DNA of 38,716 bases from Candidatus Methanophagales archaeon (GTDB lineage: Archaea; Halobacteriota; Syntropharchaeia; Alkanophagales; Methanospirareceae), in the NCBI GenBank assembly GCA_028572065.1, contig JAPVWK010000004.1, positions 1 through 38,716 of the forward strand, written 5' to 3'. The position numbers and the translations under genes were made by a program. Positions 8,344-16,929 of this stretch are shown one piece after another. Every line of letters starts with the position of its first letter. Position 1 is the first letter of the stretch. Under the pieces are notes generated by a model. It was not told the origin of the DNA. It ran no database searches and worked only from the letters and a program-made list of their open reading frames with translations.

Positions 8344-11106
8344 ATGCTACTAAAAGCGATAACACTACGGAATTACCGGAAATATAAGAATGCGGAAGTC
8401 GAGTTCCCGGATGGCGTTATAGGTATTATCGGATTGAACGGCGTAGGGAAAACGACTTTAGTAGAAGCGATAGGTTGGGTCCTGTTCGGGCATCACGCAG
8501 CAAGGACGAAGAAGGAGTTCATAAAACGTGAGGGTACGCCACAAAATGAAGCATGCCGTGTAGCCCTGGAGTTCGAGCTGGAAGGTGACAGCTATAAAGT
8601 GTTAAGAGAAATGGCAGGCAAGAATTTAGTGCCAAAAGCAAGCCTTCTTATTAATGGTAAACTACTAACTAACAACGCGGAAGAGGTAACAGGAGTAATA
8701 GAAGATAAAATCGGTATGGATTACCAGTCTTTCTTCACTTCGGTTTTCGCGCGACAGAAAGAGTTGAATGCACTGTCGTCAATGAAAGCAGCGGAACGTA
8801 AAAAGCTCATACTGCGTATGCTTGGTATAGAACGGATAGAAAAGAGCGTACAGACGATAAGGACAGATAAAAGAGACAAAGCAAAGAAGATAGAGGGCAT
8901 AATATCAGCAACCGTAGATAAAGAAGGTACTACGAAGCTAGAAGTGCTTAACACCAAATACGAAGAACAGAGTAAGACGAAAGAGGTGCTTTTGCCTGTT
9001 ATAACGGATATGGAAGCTTCGAAGACGGTGAAAGAAACTGAAACCAAAACCGCCAGGCACGAGCTGGAGACCGCGACACGAAAATACGATATTTACGTGG
9101 AATTGAGCACTAAGTTAGGCGAGAAAAGACGCGACTTAGAGAATACGAGGAAGAGGTGCGATGAAAAAGAAAGAGAGCTTACGGATTTGCTTGCTAAGAC
9201 TAATAGGCTTGTTGCGATAGAGAACAAAGAAGAGCAGTATTTCGCGGCACGGGCTAAAAAGGAGGAGCTGGTGGCGCTACGTGAGAACTATCGGCGTAAA
9301 AAAGAGCTGTTGACGCGAAAGGAGAATACAACCGCGGAGATACGGAACCGAGAAGAAGTGCTAAAAGGGTTGAAAACGGAAATATCGGAGTTCGCAGGTC
9401 TCGAAGCTGCGATTGAATCGCAAGTGCATCAAAAGGAAGAACTGGAGGTTATACGTGCTAAATATCAGCAAAAGGAAGAGCTACAGAGAAGAAAACAGAG
9501 GACGATACAGGAACTAGGTGTAAGAGAAGAGAACGCAACGAGTTTGAGAGCCGAGCGCAAAGAGTTTGAAGGTCTCAAGGAACGGTTGGATGATGTGCGG
9601 GGTAGGATAGAAGCGTTAAGAAAACAAAAGGAGCACCTGCATTCGTCACTTGGCGCACTTAAATCTACGGCGTTACAAACGAAGCAGGAGATAATGGAGC
9701 GCATAGCGAAGAAGAAGCAGATAGTGGAGTTAGGTCCTGATGGGGAATGCCCGATGTGCGAACGGCAATTGGAAACGCACTACGAGGTGTTGATAAAGAA
9801 GTTGCGTGATGAGATAGTAGCCAAGAAGGAGATATATCATTCGGGTGTTCGCGAATACAAAACTAAGAAAGACGAACTGGCGTCTAAGGAGAAAGAAGAG
9901 AGTTCAGCAATAATTGAGGACAAGGACCTGGAGAAACGGCTAACGAAAAAGCGTGCTTTGGACGTGAAGATAGAGACAGAAGGAAAAGAATTACGAGGCA
10001 GGAAAGCAGAGTTAAATGCTTTATTAGCAGAGTTAAAAGTTTTTGAATGTATCGAATTTGACGAAAACGTATATAAAACAGTTATTTCAAAGCTAAACGA
10101 GCTTGAGAAACGAGTTATGCAGCGGAAAGAGTTAGAGGTGAAGATAAAGCAAGAAGAGCGTGAATTGAATCGCTGGAATAAAGAGTTGGAATCGGTAATA
10201 ACCGATTTGGCGCCTATCATGAATGTAGAGTTTGATGAGAACGCATACAAAGACGTTGTTTCTGTATTAAAACGGCTTGAAGTGGTATATCGAGATATAG
10301 TGGGGTTACGTGCGGAAATAACGAGGACGGCCGCGGTTAAGAATGACGTTCAGCGGTTAAGCGACTTGGGACGCGAAGTTGTAGAGGGTATAACTGCGTT
10401 GCAACGGCAGATAGGCGATTTAGCGTTTGATAAGATGGCGTATGTAGCACAGAAGACCGGATATGAACGTAAGCACGAGGAATTGAGCCAGATGAAGCTG
10501 AAGCTATTGGAAAAGCGGAACGAATTCGAGAACGTCTGCAAGGACATAGAGCATGTGCTGGCGGAGATAACGGAGCAGAAACGGTTAATAGCCGAGAAAG
10601 AGGATGAAGAGACGGCGATTATGTATCTGAATTTGCTGGAGAAGATAATGAACGACTTCAAGGTGTATATGGTGGGTATGATTCGGCCGATGCTTTCTGA
10701 TTCCGCATCGGATATGCTAAGGATGTTAACGGATGGCAAATACAATAAGCTTGAGCTGGATGAGAATTATGATGTGTTTATTTACGATGATGGGACGCCG
10801 TACGAAATAAACAGGTTTTCGGGTGGTGAGGAGGACTTAGCGAATTTGTGTTTGAGGTTGGCGATTTCTGCGGTTGTCACGGAAAGAAGCGCGATTCAAA
10901 CGAATTTTATTATTCTGGATGAGATTTTCGGGTCGCAGGACGCGCTTCGGAAGCGGAATATAATTACGGCGTTGAATGAGCTGTCGAAGAAGTTCCGGCA
11001 GATATTTTTGATTACGCACATAGAAGACGTGAAGGATTATATGGAGTACGTGTTGAGGGTGACGGAGGATGAGGAAGGGGTGAGTTGGGTTCGGATGGAG
11101 GGGTAG
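8344..11106 (+). CDS. rad50: Rad50-like SMC-family ATPase with zinc hook
   Basis: Walker A 'GLNGVGKTTLVEAIGWVLFG'; long coiled coil with hook 'DGECPMCERQLETHY'; signature 'RFSGGEEDLANLCLRLAIS'; Walker B 'FIILDEIFGSQD'. Confidence 0.95.
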   Translation: MLLKAITLRNYRKYKNAEVEFPDGVIGIIGLNGVGKTTLVEAIGWVLFGHHAARTKKEFIKREGTPQNEACRVALEFELEGDSYKVLREMAGKNLVPKASLLINGKLLTNNAEEVTGVIEDKIGMDYQSFFTSVFARQKELNALSSMKAAERKKLILRMLGIERIEKSVQTIRTDKRDKAKKIEGIISATVDKEGTTKLEVLNTKYEEQSKTKEVLLPVITDMEASKTVKETETKTARHELETATRKYDIYVELSTKLGEKRRDLENTRKRCDEKERELTDLLAKTNRLVAIENKEEQYFAARAKKEELVALRENYRRKKELLTRKENTTAEIRNREEVLKGLKTEISEFAGLEAAIESQVHQKEELEVIRAKYQQKEELQRRKQRTIQELGVREENATSLRAERKEFEGLKERLDDVRGRIEALRKQKEHLHSSLGALKSTALQTKQEIMERIAKKKQIVELGPDGECPMCERQLETHYEVLIKKLRDEIVAKKEIYHSGVREYKTKKDELASKEKEESSAIIEDKDLEKRLTKKRALDVKIETEGKELRGRKAELNALLAELKVFECIEFDENVYKTVISKLNELEKRVMQRKELEVKIKQEERELNRWNKELESVITDLAPIMNVEFDENAYKDVVSVLKRLEVVYRDIVGLRAEITRTAAVKNDVQRLSDLGREVVEGITALQRQIGDLAFDKMAYVAQKTGYERKHEELSQMKLKLLEKRNEFENVCKDIEHVLAEITEQKRLIAEKEDEETAIMYLNLLEKIMNDFKVYMVGMIRPMLSDSASDMLRMLTDGKYNKLELDENYDVFIYDDGTPYEINRFSGGEEDLANLCLRLAISAVVTERSAIQTNFIILDEIFGSQDALRKRNIITALNELSKKFRQIFLITHIEDVKDYMEYVLRVTEDEEGVSWVRMEG

Positions 11107-11108
11107 GC

Positions 11109-12269
11109 GTGCAATGTGAATATAAGAAATGGGATGGAAGTAGATGCCATAGAGAAGCTCTTCATAACTCAGAAAAGGGGTTTTGCCTTCTTCATGAGGA
11201 ATGGGATTATAAATGTGCAAACGATACACTGAGTGAGTTTTATAGAGAAATAGGAGAAGGAATATCGGATTTTGAAGGATGTATTCTCCCGGAGATTGAT
11301 CTTTCCGGAAGGAGACTTAAAGGGGATTTAAACTTCAAAAAGACAAAAATAGGAGGTAATGTTAACTTTGCTAATGCCGAGATAGATGGGGAAATCAACT
11401 TTGCTAATGCCGAGATAGAGGGGAGATTTAGATTTAGAAAGGTGATAATAAACGGAGGTGTTATTTTTATAAACACAACCATAGGATTAAATGTTTCATT
11501 TGAAAGGGCAAGAATAAATGGATATATTTTCTTAAAAGAAGCGACAATAGGTAAATCAATGATAAGAGCATCCTACGCTGTTTCTTTTAAAAAAGCAATA
11601 ATAAGTGAGGTCATGTTTTCTGGAGCAATAATAGAAGGCAGTGTCCTTTTTGAAAAAGCAACAATAAAACGGTATTTGGATTTTTCCAATGCAAATATTT
11701 ATGACCTCTCATTTAAAGATGCAAAATTTCATAAAATAAAAGCACAAGAAATAGCTTGCCGAGAAGCAAAAATAACAAATGAGAGGAGAGGCAATCGAGC
11801 ATTAGCTGATTACCATTTCTATCGAGAAATGGTAGCAAAAAGAAAACAAAAGTATAAAATGTTCTCTTTAAACCCGTTCTTAAAGCTAATACGTAAATTG
11901 AGATTAAAGAAGCTAGAGGATAAACATAAAGAATTTCTTGAGAAAGAAAGACGTATAGATTGGGGATTTTTAGAGCTTCCTATCCAATATATCTTTGGCT
12001 ATGGTGTTCATCCTTGGCGGGTTATAACAACCTGGCTCGTAACCGTTTTTGTCCTCGCATTTGTATATTGGCTTGGACATGGAGTAGAAGCAGCAGATTC
12101 TTTTTGGGAATGCCTATACTTCAGCGTAGTAACAGCAGCTACGCCTGGATACGGCGGTTATCACCCAAACCCTGGATGTTATCAAGGCTTGGCAAGTTTT
12201 GAAGCTATATTCGGAACTTTCATGTGGGCTGCTTTTATTGCAACATTCGCACGGAAATATATGCGGTAA
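11109..12269 (+). CDS. Pentapeptide-repeat-like protein with C-terminal two-TM potassium-channel-type pore domain and N-terminal Cys/His cluster
   Basis: 'DLSGRRLKGDLNFKKTKIGGNVNFANAEIDGEINFANAEIEG'; C-terminal 'VITTWLVTVFVLAFVYWLG...FWECLYFSVVTAATPGYGGYHP...FEAIFGTFMWAAFIATFARKYMR' resembles a pore helix and filter; N-terminal 'CEYKKWDGSRCHREALHNSEKGFCLLH'. GTG at 11109 is a candidate start just after the rad50 stop. Confidence 0.8.
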   Translation: MQCEYKKWDGSRCHREALHNSEKGFCLLHEEWDYKCANDTLSEFYREIGEGISDFEGCILPEIDLSGRRLKGDLNFKKTKIGGNVNFANAEIDGEINFANAEIEGRFRFRKVIINGGVIFINTTIGLNVSFERARINGYIFLKEATIGKSMIRASYAVSFKKAIISEVMFSGAIIEGSVLFEKATIKRYLDFSNANIYDLSFKDAKFHKIKAQEIACREAKITNERRGNRALADYHFYREMVAKRKQKYKMFSLNPFLKLIRKLRLKKLEDKHKEFLEKERRIDWGFLELPIQYIFGYGVHPWRVITTWLVTVFVLAFVYWLGHGVEAADSFWECLYFSVVTAATPGYGGYHPNPGCYQGLASFEAIFGTFMWAAFIATFARKYMR

Positions 12270-12330
12270 TGGGAATTACATTAGGAGAAAGTGGGGATTT
12301 TGATCGGATGAGTTACAGGGTGCTGTAAAG

Positions 12331-12461
12331 CGGCAGATATTTTTTATTACGCATTTAGAGGATGTGAATGATATTATAAGGGATATGTGTGGAAGGTGAC
12401 GGAGGATGAGGAAGGGGTGAGTTGGGTGCGGATGGAGGGTTAGGCGTGTAATGCGAATACA
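12331..12461 (+). repeat. Degenerate second copy of the rad50 3' end and start of the following gene
   Basis: Matches 10995-11126: 'cggcagatattttt.attacgca...ggtgacggaggatgaggaaggggtgagttgggt.cggatggaggg.taggcgtg.aatg.gaata'; 33 bp identical (11058-11090 = 12395-12427). Confidence 0.9.
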
Positions 12462-12532
12462 ACGTTTTCAAAGGATGATGGAAATGTGATGGTGGAGATA
12501 ATGAGCATTTTTGTACAATAGTCTTTTAGAGA

Positions 12533-12802
12533 ATGCCGAGTAATAAGAGGTTAAATGGGAGAGACACACACACAACTTTAATGTTGAGGAAAGGACTTGC
12601 AGAACGACTCTTCACTATTGCAGAGCGAGAAGGAATGAGCGCAGAAGATTTTTTAAGCCGTGCTCTTGAGCCTTACACGGGGAAGCTCCGCAGTGCGGCT
12701 GAGGTTCTTGAGTTTGCAAAACAGCAGACAGGTAGAACACCAAAACTTTTGAAGAGCCCCCTTGAGGTCTTTAGGATGGGCTACAAGGAGAACGGGACTT
12801 GA
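12533..12802 (+). CDS. Small antitoxin-like (RHH/CopG-like) protein preceding a PIN fragment
   Basis: 'THTTLMLRKGLAERLFTIAEREGMSAEDFLSRALEPY'; adjacent to PIN-like sequence. Confidence 0.55.
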   Translation: MPSNKRLNGRDTHTTLMLRKGLAERLFTIAEREGMSAEDFLSRALEPYTGKLRSAAEVLEFAKQQTGRTPKLLKSPLEVFRMGYKENGT

Positions 12803-13114
12803 ACCGCTTGCCCTTGACACATCTATCCTCGTGGCCTTTTCTCTCGAAGAGGAAGGGTTACATGAGAAAGCATTTACGCTTGTAGATTCGACTTTTGTGG
12901 GGTTTTTTGCGTGCATTTCTGCTGTAAACGTTGCTGAACTCGGTTACGTACTCGAGCGTGTGACAGAAGACAAAGAGTTCGCACTGTGACAATGCCACGC
13001 TTGCTGCTGCAACCCACCAAAGCTGCAAGGCACTTCTTCACAAGAGAAAATGAAATTGTGGCAAAGGCAATGCGGTTATCCGGTCCCGAGTTTATGTTCC
13101 TTGAAGAACTCTAA
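12786..13114 (+). pseudogene. PIN-domain toxin, frameshifted/decayed
   Basis: 'LALDTSILVAFSLEEEGLHEKAFTLV...ISAVNVAELGYVLERV' in one frame, stop at 12989, then 'KAARHFFTRENEIVAKAMRLSGPEFMFLEEL*'-like sequence in another frame; no convincing start codon. Confidence 0.6.
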
Positions 13115-13163
13115 AATAGTCGGCGATACGTTTAGTAAGCTATAAACAAAAGCTCCAGCACTA

Positions 13164-15278
13164 TTAGCCTTTCGGTTTCTTCAACCGCTTCAGAAGCTTC
13201 TCACCCGTTTCCGGTACACGCTTAATCGCCTCTAAAAACTCACTCTTCACTTTGTCGCCCAGATCTTTCATTTTATCCGTTATCTCTTCTGATTTTTCTT
13301 TTATTTGCTCCTCCGTTAGGTTTCCCATAGGGATGTCAACAATAATTTTTGGTGAAATAGGTGAAATGGAAGAAATAAGTGGCGCCTGGAATTCTATTCG
13401 ATACCTTGCATTCGCTACATCCTTTTGCAGCAGAATATTTTTTGTCTCATAGATTTTCTCTAAAATCTCCCTGTGTTCCACGCTAAGTTTCTCGAACCCT
13501 GTTGAGATTATCGCATTTGTTTCAGCAAGTCCACCCCGCATTTCAGCAAATCCCGCTCTCGACTCACTTCTCATCTCTCTTATTTCTCTTATCAATGTAA
13601 TATTTTCAATTTCACAGGTTGAGATACCATTCATTATTCTTATGACGGGACCGAGTCGTGACCAATATTTTTTTAGTATCTCCACTGCCTTCTGTTTTTT
13701 ATTTGGTAAATGTTCTATTATTCCTATTTCTTCTTTTGTCGAGTTTATAACGTCTACTATATCCACAATTGCCGTCTTTCCTTTGGCGAAATTAACGGAT
13801 TCAAACGCTTCTTCCACTTCTTTTGAATCACCAAGCAATTTAGTAAGTTCTGCTTTAACCACTCCCAAATCCGTGTTCTCATCAATGCCCCTCATAGAGC
13901 TAATAAACTCGCTTAAGATTGCAAAAGAAGAAATTCTAGCACCAAATATCGTTCTCTCAGGGTCAATTAATCCCTCAACCTCAGGAGGATTTTTTAATGC
14001 GTTTTCAATCTGTTTTAACGCTTCTATTGGATCAGGGATGTTTAAAGCGTTATCTAAATCCTCATCAAGATAAGAGAATTTTATAGAAGCGGCAAATGAA
14101 AGAGATAAAGGGTCATTGATTTTCTCAAATATTCCTTTTGCTTCGTTCATGCGTTCTCTAAAATCATCCCAATCCTTCATGTTCAACTCCTTCCTTGCCT
14201 TTGCCCATTCCATAAACCCAAGCATCCTTTCTTTATCGTTTCCTTCAAAAAGGTCTCTTGCTTGCTTAAAATCTTCAATCGCTTTGTCTAAATCTTCATT
14301 TGTTTGAAGCTGAGTAATTCCACGATTTGCATAAGCATGAGGATGTGTTGGATTGAGTGCTATTGCCTTGTTGTAATCTCCTATCGCTTTCTCCTGCTCC
14401 TTTAATTTACCATAAGCAGTTCCTCTGTTGTTGTAAGCATGAGCATATGTTGGATTGAGTGCTATTGCCTTGTCGAAATCTTCAATCGCTTTCTCCTGCT
14501 CCTTTAATTCATGATAAACGGTTCCTCTGTTGTTATAAGCCTGAGCATATGTTGGATTAAGTTCTATTGCCTTGTTGTAATCTCCTATCGCTTCATCATA
14601 CTGCTTTAATTCACCATAAGTATTTCCTCTGTTGATGTAAGCCAGAGCATATATAGGATTAAGTTCTATTGCCTTGTTGTAATCTCCTATCGCTTCATCA
14701 TACTGCTTTAATCCACCATAAGCAGTTCCTCTGTTGTTGTAAACCAGAGTAAGATTTGGATTGAGTTTTATTGCCTTCTTGTAATCTTCAATCGCTTTCT
14801 TATGCTCCTTTAATCCATCATAAGCAGTTCCTCTGTTGTTGTAAGCCTGTGCATCGTTTGGATTGAGCTCTATTGCCTTGTTATAGTCTTTGATCGCTTT
14901 CTCATACTGTTTTAATCCACCATAAGCAAGTCCACGGTTATAGTAAGCCTGAGAAACGTTTGGATTGAGTTCTATTGCCTTGTTGTAATCTTCAATCGCT
15001 TTCTCATGCTCCTTTAATTCGCTATAAGCATTTCCTCGTTTGATATAAGCCACTGCTAAGTTTTCCCGTGCTCCTTCCGTGATTTCGTTATTTTCGCTAA
15101 TTTTTACAGCAAACTCTAAATAAGAAATGGAAAGTTTATAATTTCCAATACTACCAAAATAGATTCCCTCATTTATTAAAATTCCAGCAGTGATACCTTT
15201 ATCTTCTTTTATTAATTCGTATGCCTTTTCTTTATCGCCTCGGTGCAGTAAACCTTTCAAGTCGTCAAGATTCGTCAT
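13164..15278 (-). CDS. Tetratricopeptide-repeat protein
   Basis: About eight consecutive 34-aa units 'AYNNRGTAYGGLKQYDEAIGDYNKAIELNP' followed by an alpha-helical C-terminal region. Confidence 0.93.
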   Translation of the reverse strand: MTNLDDLKGLLHRGDKEKAYELIKEDKGITAGILINEGIYFGSIGNYKLSISYLEFAVKISENNEITEGARENLAVAYIKRGNAYSELKEHEKAIEDYNKAIELNPNVSQAYYNRGLAYGGLKQYEKAIKDYNKAIELNPNDAQAYNNRGTAYDGLKEHKKAIEDYKKAIKLNPNLTLVYNNRGTAYGGLKQYDEAIGDYNKAIELNPIYALAYINRGNTYGELKQYDEAIGDYNKAIELNPTYAQAYNNRGTVYHELKEQEKAIEDFDKAIALNPTYAHAYNNRGTAYGKLKEQEKAIGDYNKAIALNPTHPHAYANRGITQLQTNEDLDKAIEDFKQARDLFEGNDKERMLGFMEWAKARKELNMKDWDDFRERMNEAKGIFEKINDPLSLSFAASIKFSYLDEDLDNALNIPDPIEALKQIENALKNPPEVEGLIDPERTIFGARISSFAILSEFISSMRGIDENTDLGVVKAELTKLLGDSKEVEEAFESVNFAKGKTAIVDIVDVINSTKEEIGIIEHLPNKKQKAVEILKKYWSRLGPVIRIMNGISTCEIENITLIREIREMRSESRAGFAEMRGGLAETNAIISTGFEKLSVEHREILEKIYETKNILLQKDVANARYRIEFQAPLISSISPISPKIIVDIPMGNLTEEQIKEKSEEITDKMKDLGDKVKSEFLEAIKRVPETGEKLLKRLKKPKG

Positions 15279-15382
15279 GTTATTTTATCCATATACCTCT
15301 AATTATTAATAAGTTCGCTATATGTCCTAGAGGCTTATTTAGAACTGTTTCTGATCCAACATCACCCTGCTTCTGACGCATC

Positions 15383-15451
15383 GAAGCTATATTCGGAACT
15401 TTCATGTGGGCTGCGTTTATTGCAACATTCGCACGGAAATATATGCGGTAG
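15383..15451 (+). repeat. 69-bp near-identical remnant of the 3' end of the pentapeptide/channel gene
   Basis: 'gaagctatattcggaactttcatgtgggctgc.tttattgcaacattcgcacggaaatatatgcggta.' matches 12201-12269 with 2 differences by eye. Confidence 0.95.
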
Positions 15452-15594
15452 TATTGTTTAAGCGAGATACAATTATATTTTTAAACGTTAAGCGTAGGAT
15501 AAAAGCAGCAGAACACAACCGCGAAGAATGACCGAATAAAAAGGGCGTTGGAACGCAGAGTAAAAGATTTCAAGGAGCGGACAGACACTTAAAA

Positions 15595-15861
15595 ATGAAT
15601 AAAAAAAGAAAGAGGATTTTGAAAAGGTTAAACAGGCAACTGAAGAACATAGATGCTAGCTTAAATGTGATACGAGCCGTAAAGGATGATTTAGAAGAGA
15701 TTACAAAGGAAGCAGAAGAAAAAGAGGAATTAACAGGCGCGAAAGAATTTGATGACATTTTAAAGGATGCAAAAAAGAGTAAAGAAAAGGCTATCCAGCA
15801 AGAAGAGGAAACACTGAAACTCAAAGAAGAAGCTTTGAAACTGAAAAAGGAATTAGAGTAA
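15595..15861 (+). CDS. Small charged coiled-coil hypothetical protein
   Basis: 'MNKKRKRILKRLNRQLKNIDASLNVIRAVKDDLEEITKEAEEKEE...'; an opposite-strand ORF overlaps. Confidence 0.4.
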   Translation: MNKKRKRILKRLNRQLKNIDASLNVIRAVKDDLEEITKEAEEKEELTGAKEFDDILKDAKKSKEKAIQQEEETLKLKEEALKLKKELE

Positions 15862-15988
15862 AGAATATACACGTGGGAACTCACAAATAATAATTTACCA
15901 GAACTGTATCATTTTCCAATGATTTTCAAGCCGATTAACGCTGATTAACGCAGAATTGAATCGGTGGCAGTTAGAGTGTATCTACCCT

Positions 15989-16019
15989 AAAAAATAGAAC
16001 AAGGGGTTTTAATCCCCTT
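15989..16019 (-). terminator. Terminator-like hairpin plus T-rich tract downstream of surface cassette A
   Basis: 'aagggg ttttaat cccctt' (16001-16019); on the minus strand followed by 'gttctatttttt'. Equivalent present after cassette B. Confidence 0.5.
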
Positions 16020-16037
16020 AATCACATGCTTTCTCGT

Positions 16038-16913
16038 TTATTCCAACAGTATCGCCGGTAGCCAATCGTAATATCTATTCCCATTCGCATCCACGAACTC
16101 CGTGCAGTTAATTGTACCATTTGCATTCGTAAGCGTTGGCTTGTGTATAACCTGCGGATACGAGCCTGTACGAATAGAGAAGTTATATTGTTCGTCTGCC
16201 ACCAAAGTAAACGGTACCGAGAAGTTGATATACGACCACTCTGCTTCTTGATAGCCCGACCAACTTCCTTCTGCGACTGTGCCGGACACGTTCCAGAGTA
16301 GTACGTGCTCCGAATGCCCGCCTGTGCCTGCACAGGGATACGTGTACAGTTTGTTTACCGTAATCGTTTGTGTTGGCGTGAATGTACCGTTGTGCGTGCC
16401 TGAGATGCTGGGATATGTTCCGGAGCCTGTGTCGAATTTGATTTTTGGTGTTGGCGTCAATGTTGCATGTACGTGAGATGTTCCACCTGCCGTTACCTCT
16501 ACCGAGGTTGACCAATCCTGATAACCAGCAAGAGTGAACTTAATCGTATGGGTACCGGGGGACGTTGTAATCGTGGTTGGTGTTGTTGACATAGGACCAA
16601 CAGCCCTTTCGCCATCTAATTCTATCGCGGCACCAGAAGGTGACGAAGTTATGTGGATAGTGCCGGTTGTAGGTGGTGTATCCACAGAAACCGCCCCGTA
16701 CCAGTATCCTGCACCCATACGGTAGTTACTGCTCTCAGAATACCCGATAACCTGCCCGGTGGTGCTTCTCTGTACGTAGCTGGCAGAATCCATCTGACCA
16801 CCACCACCGCTTAGAACGTGCCAGCTCAGGTCGTAGTTCGTGGATACCTGTGCATATGCGTTGCTCGTGAGACAGAGCAGCCCTACAAGTACCACTACGA
16901 TTTGTTTGTTCAT
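16038..16913 (-). CDS. Secreted PEGA-domain protein with conserved 'GTYPSI.GTHNGTF' C-terminal module (cassette A small gene)
   Basis: Signal peptide 'MNKQIVVVLVGLLCLTSNAYA'; 'GTIHITSSPSGAAIELDGERAVG...GTHTIKFTLAGYQDWSTSVEVTAGG' is PEGA-like; C-terminus shared with the ORFs at 19902 and 24528. Confidence 0.85.
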   Translation of the reverse strand: MNKQIVVVLVGLLCLTSNAYAQVSTNYDLSWHVLSGGGGQMDSASYVQRSTTGQVIGYSESSNYRMGAGYWYGAVSVDTPPTTGTIHITSSPSGAAIELDGERAVGPMSTTPTTITTSPGTHTIKFTLAGYQDWSTSVEVTAGGTSHVHATLTPTPKIKFDTGSGTYPSISGTHNGTFTPTQTITVNKLYTYPCAGTGGHSEHVLLWNVSGTVAEGSWSGYQEAEWSYINFSVPFTLVADEQYNFSIRTGSYPQVIHKPTLTNANGTINCTEFVDANGNRYYDWLPAILLE

Positions 16914-16929
16914 TTTCCCTTTTCCCGTG

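Noticed and set aside
9837-10250. Ser/Phe-rich minus-strand ORFs under rad50
   Set aside because: Antisense to a well-supported coiled-coil coding region; composition typical of antisense artefacts.
13900-15050. Regular ~102-bp repetition resembling a repeat array
   Set aside because: It is the coding repetition of TPR units in the minus-strand ORF, not CRISPR or a satellite.
15570-15884. 104-aa minus-strand ORF
   Set aside because: Ser/Phe-rich antisense of the charged plus-strand 15595-15861 ORF, which looks more protein-like.
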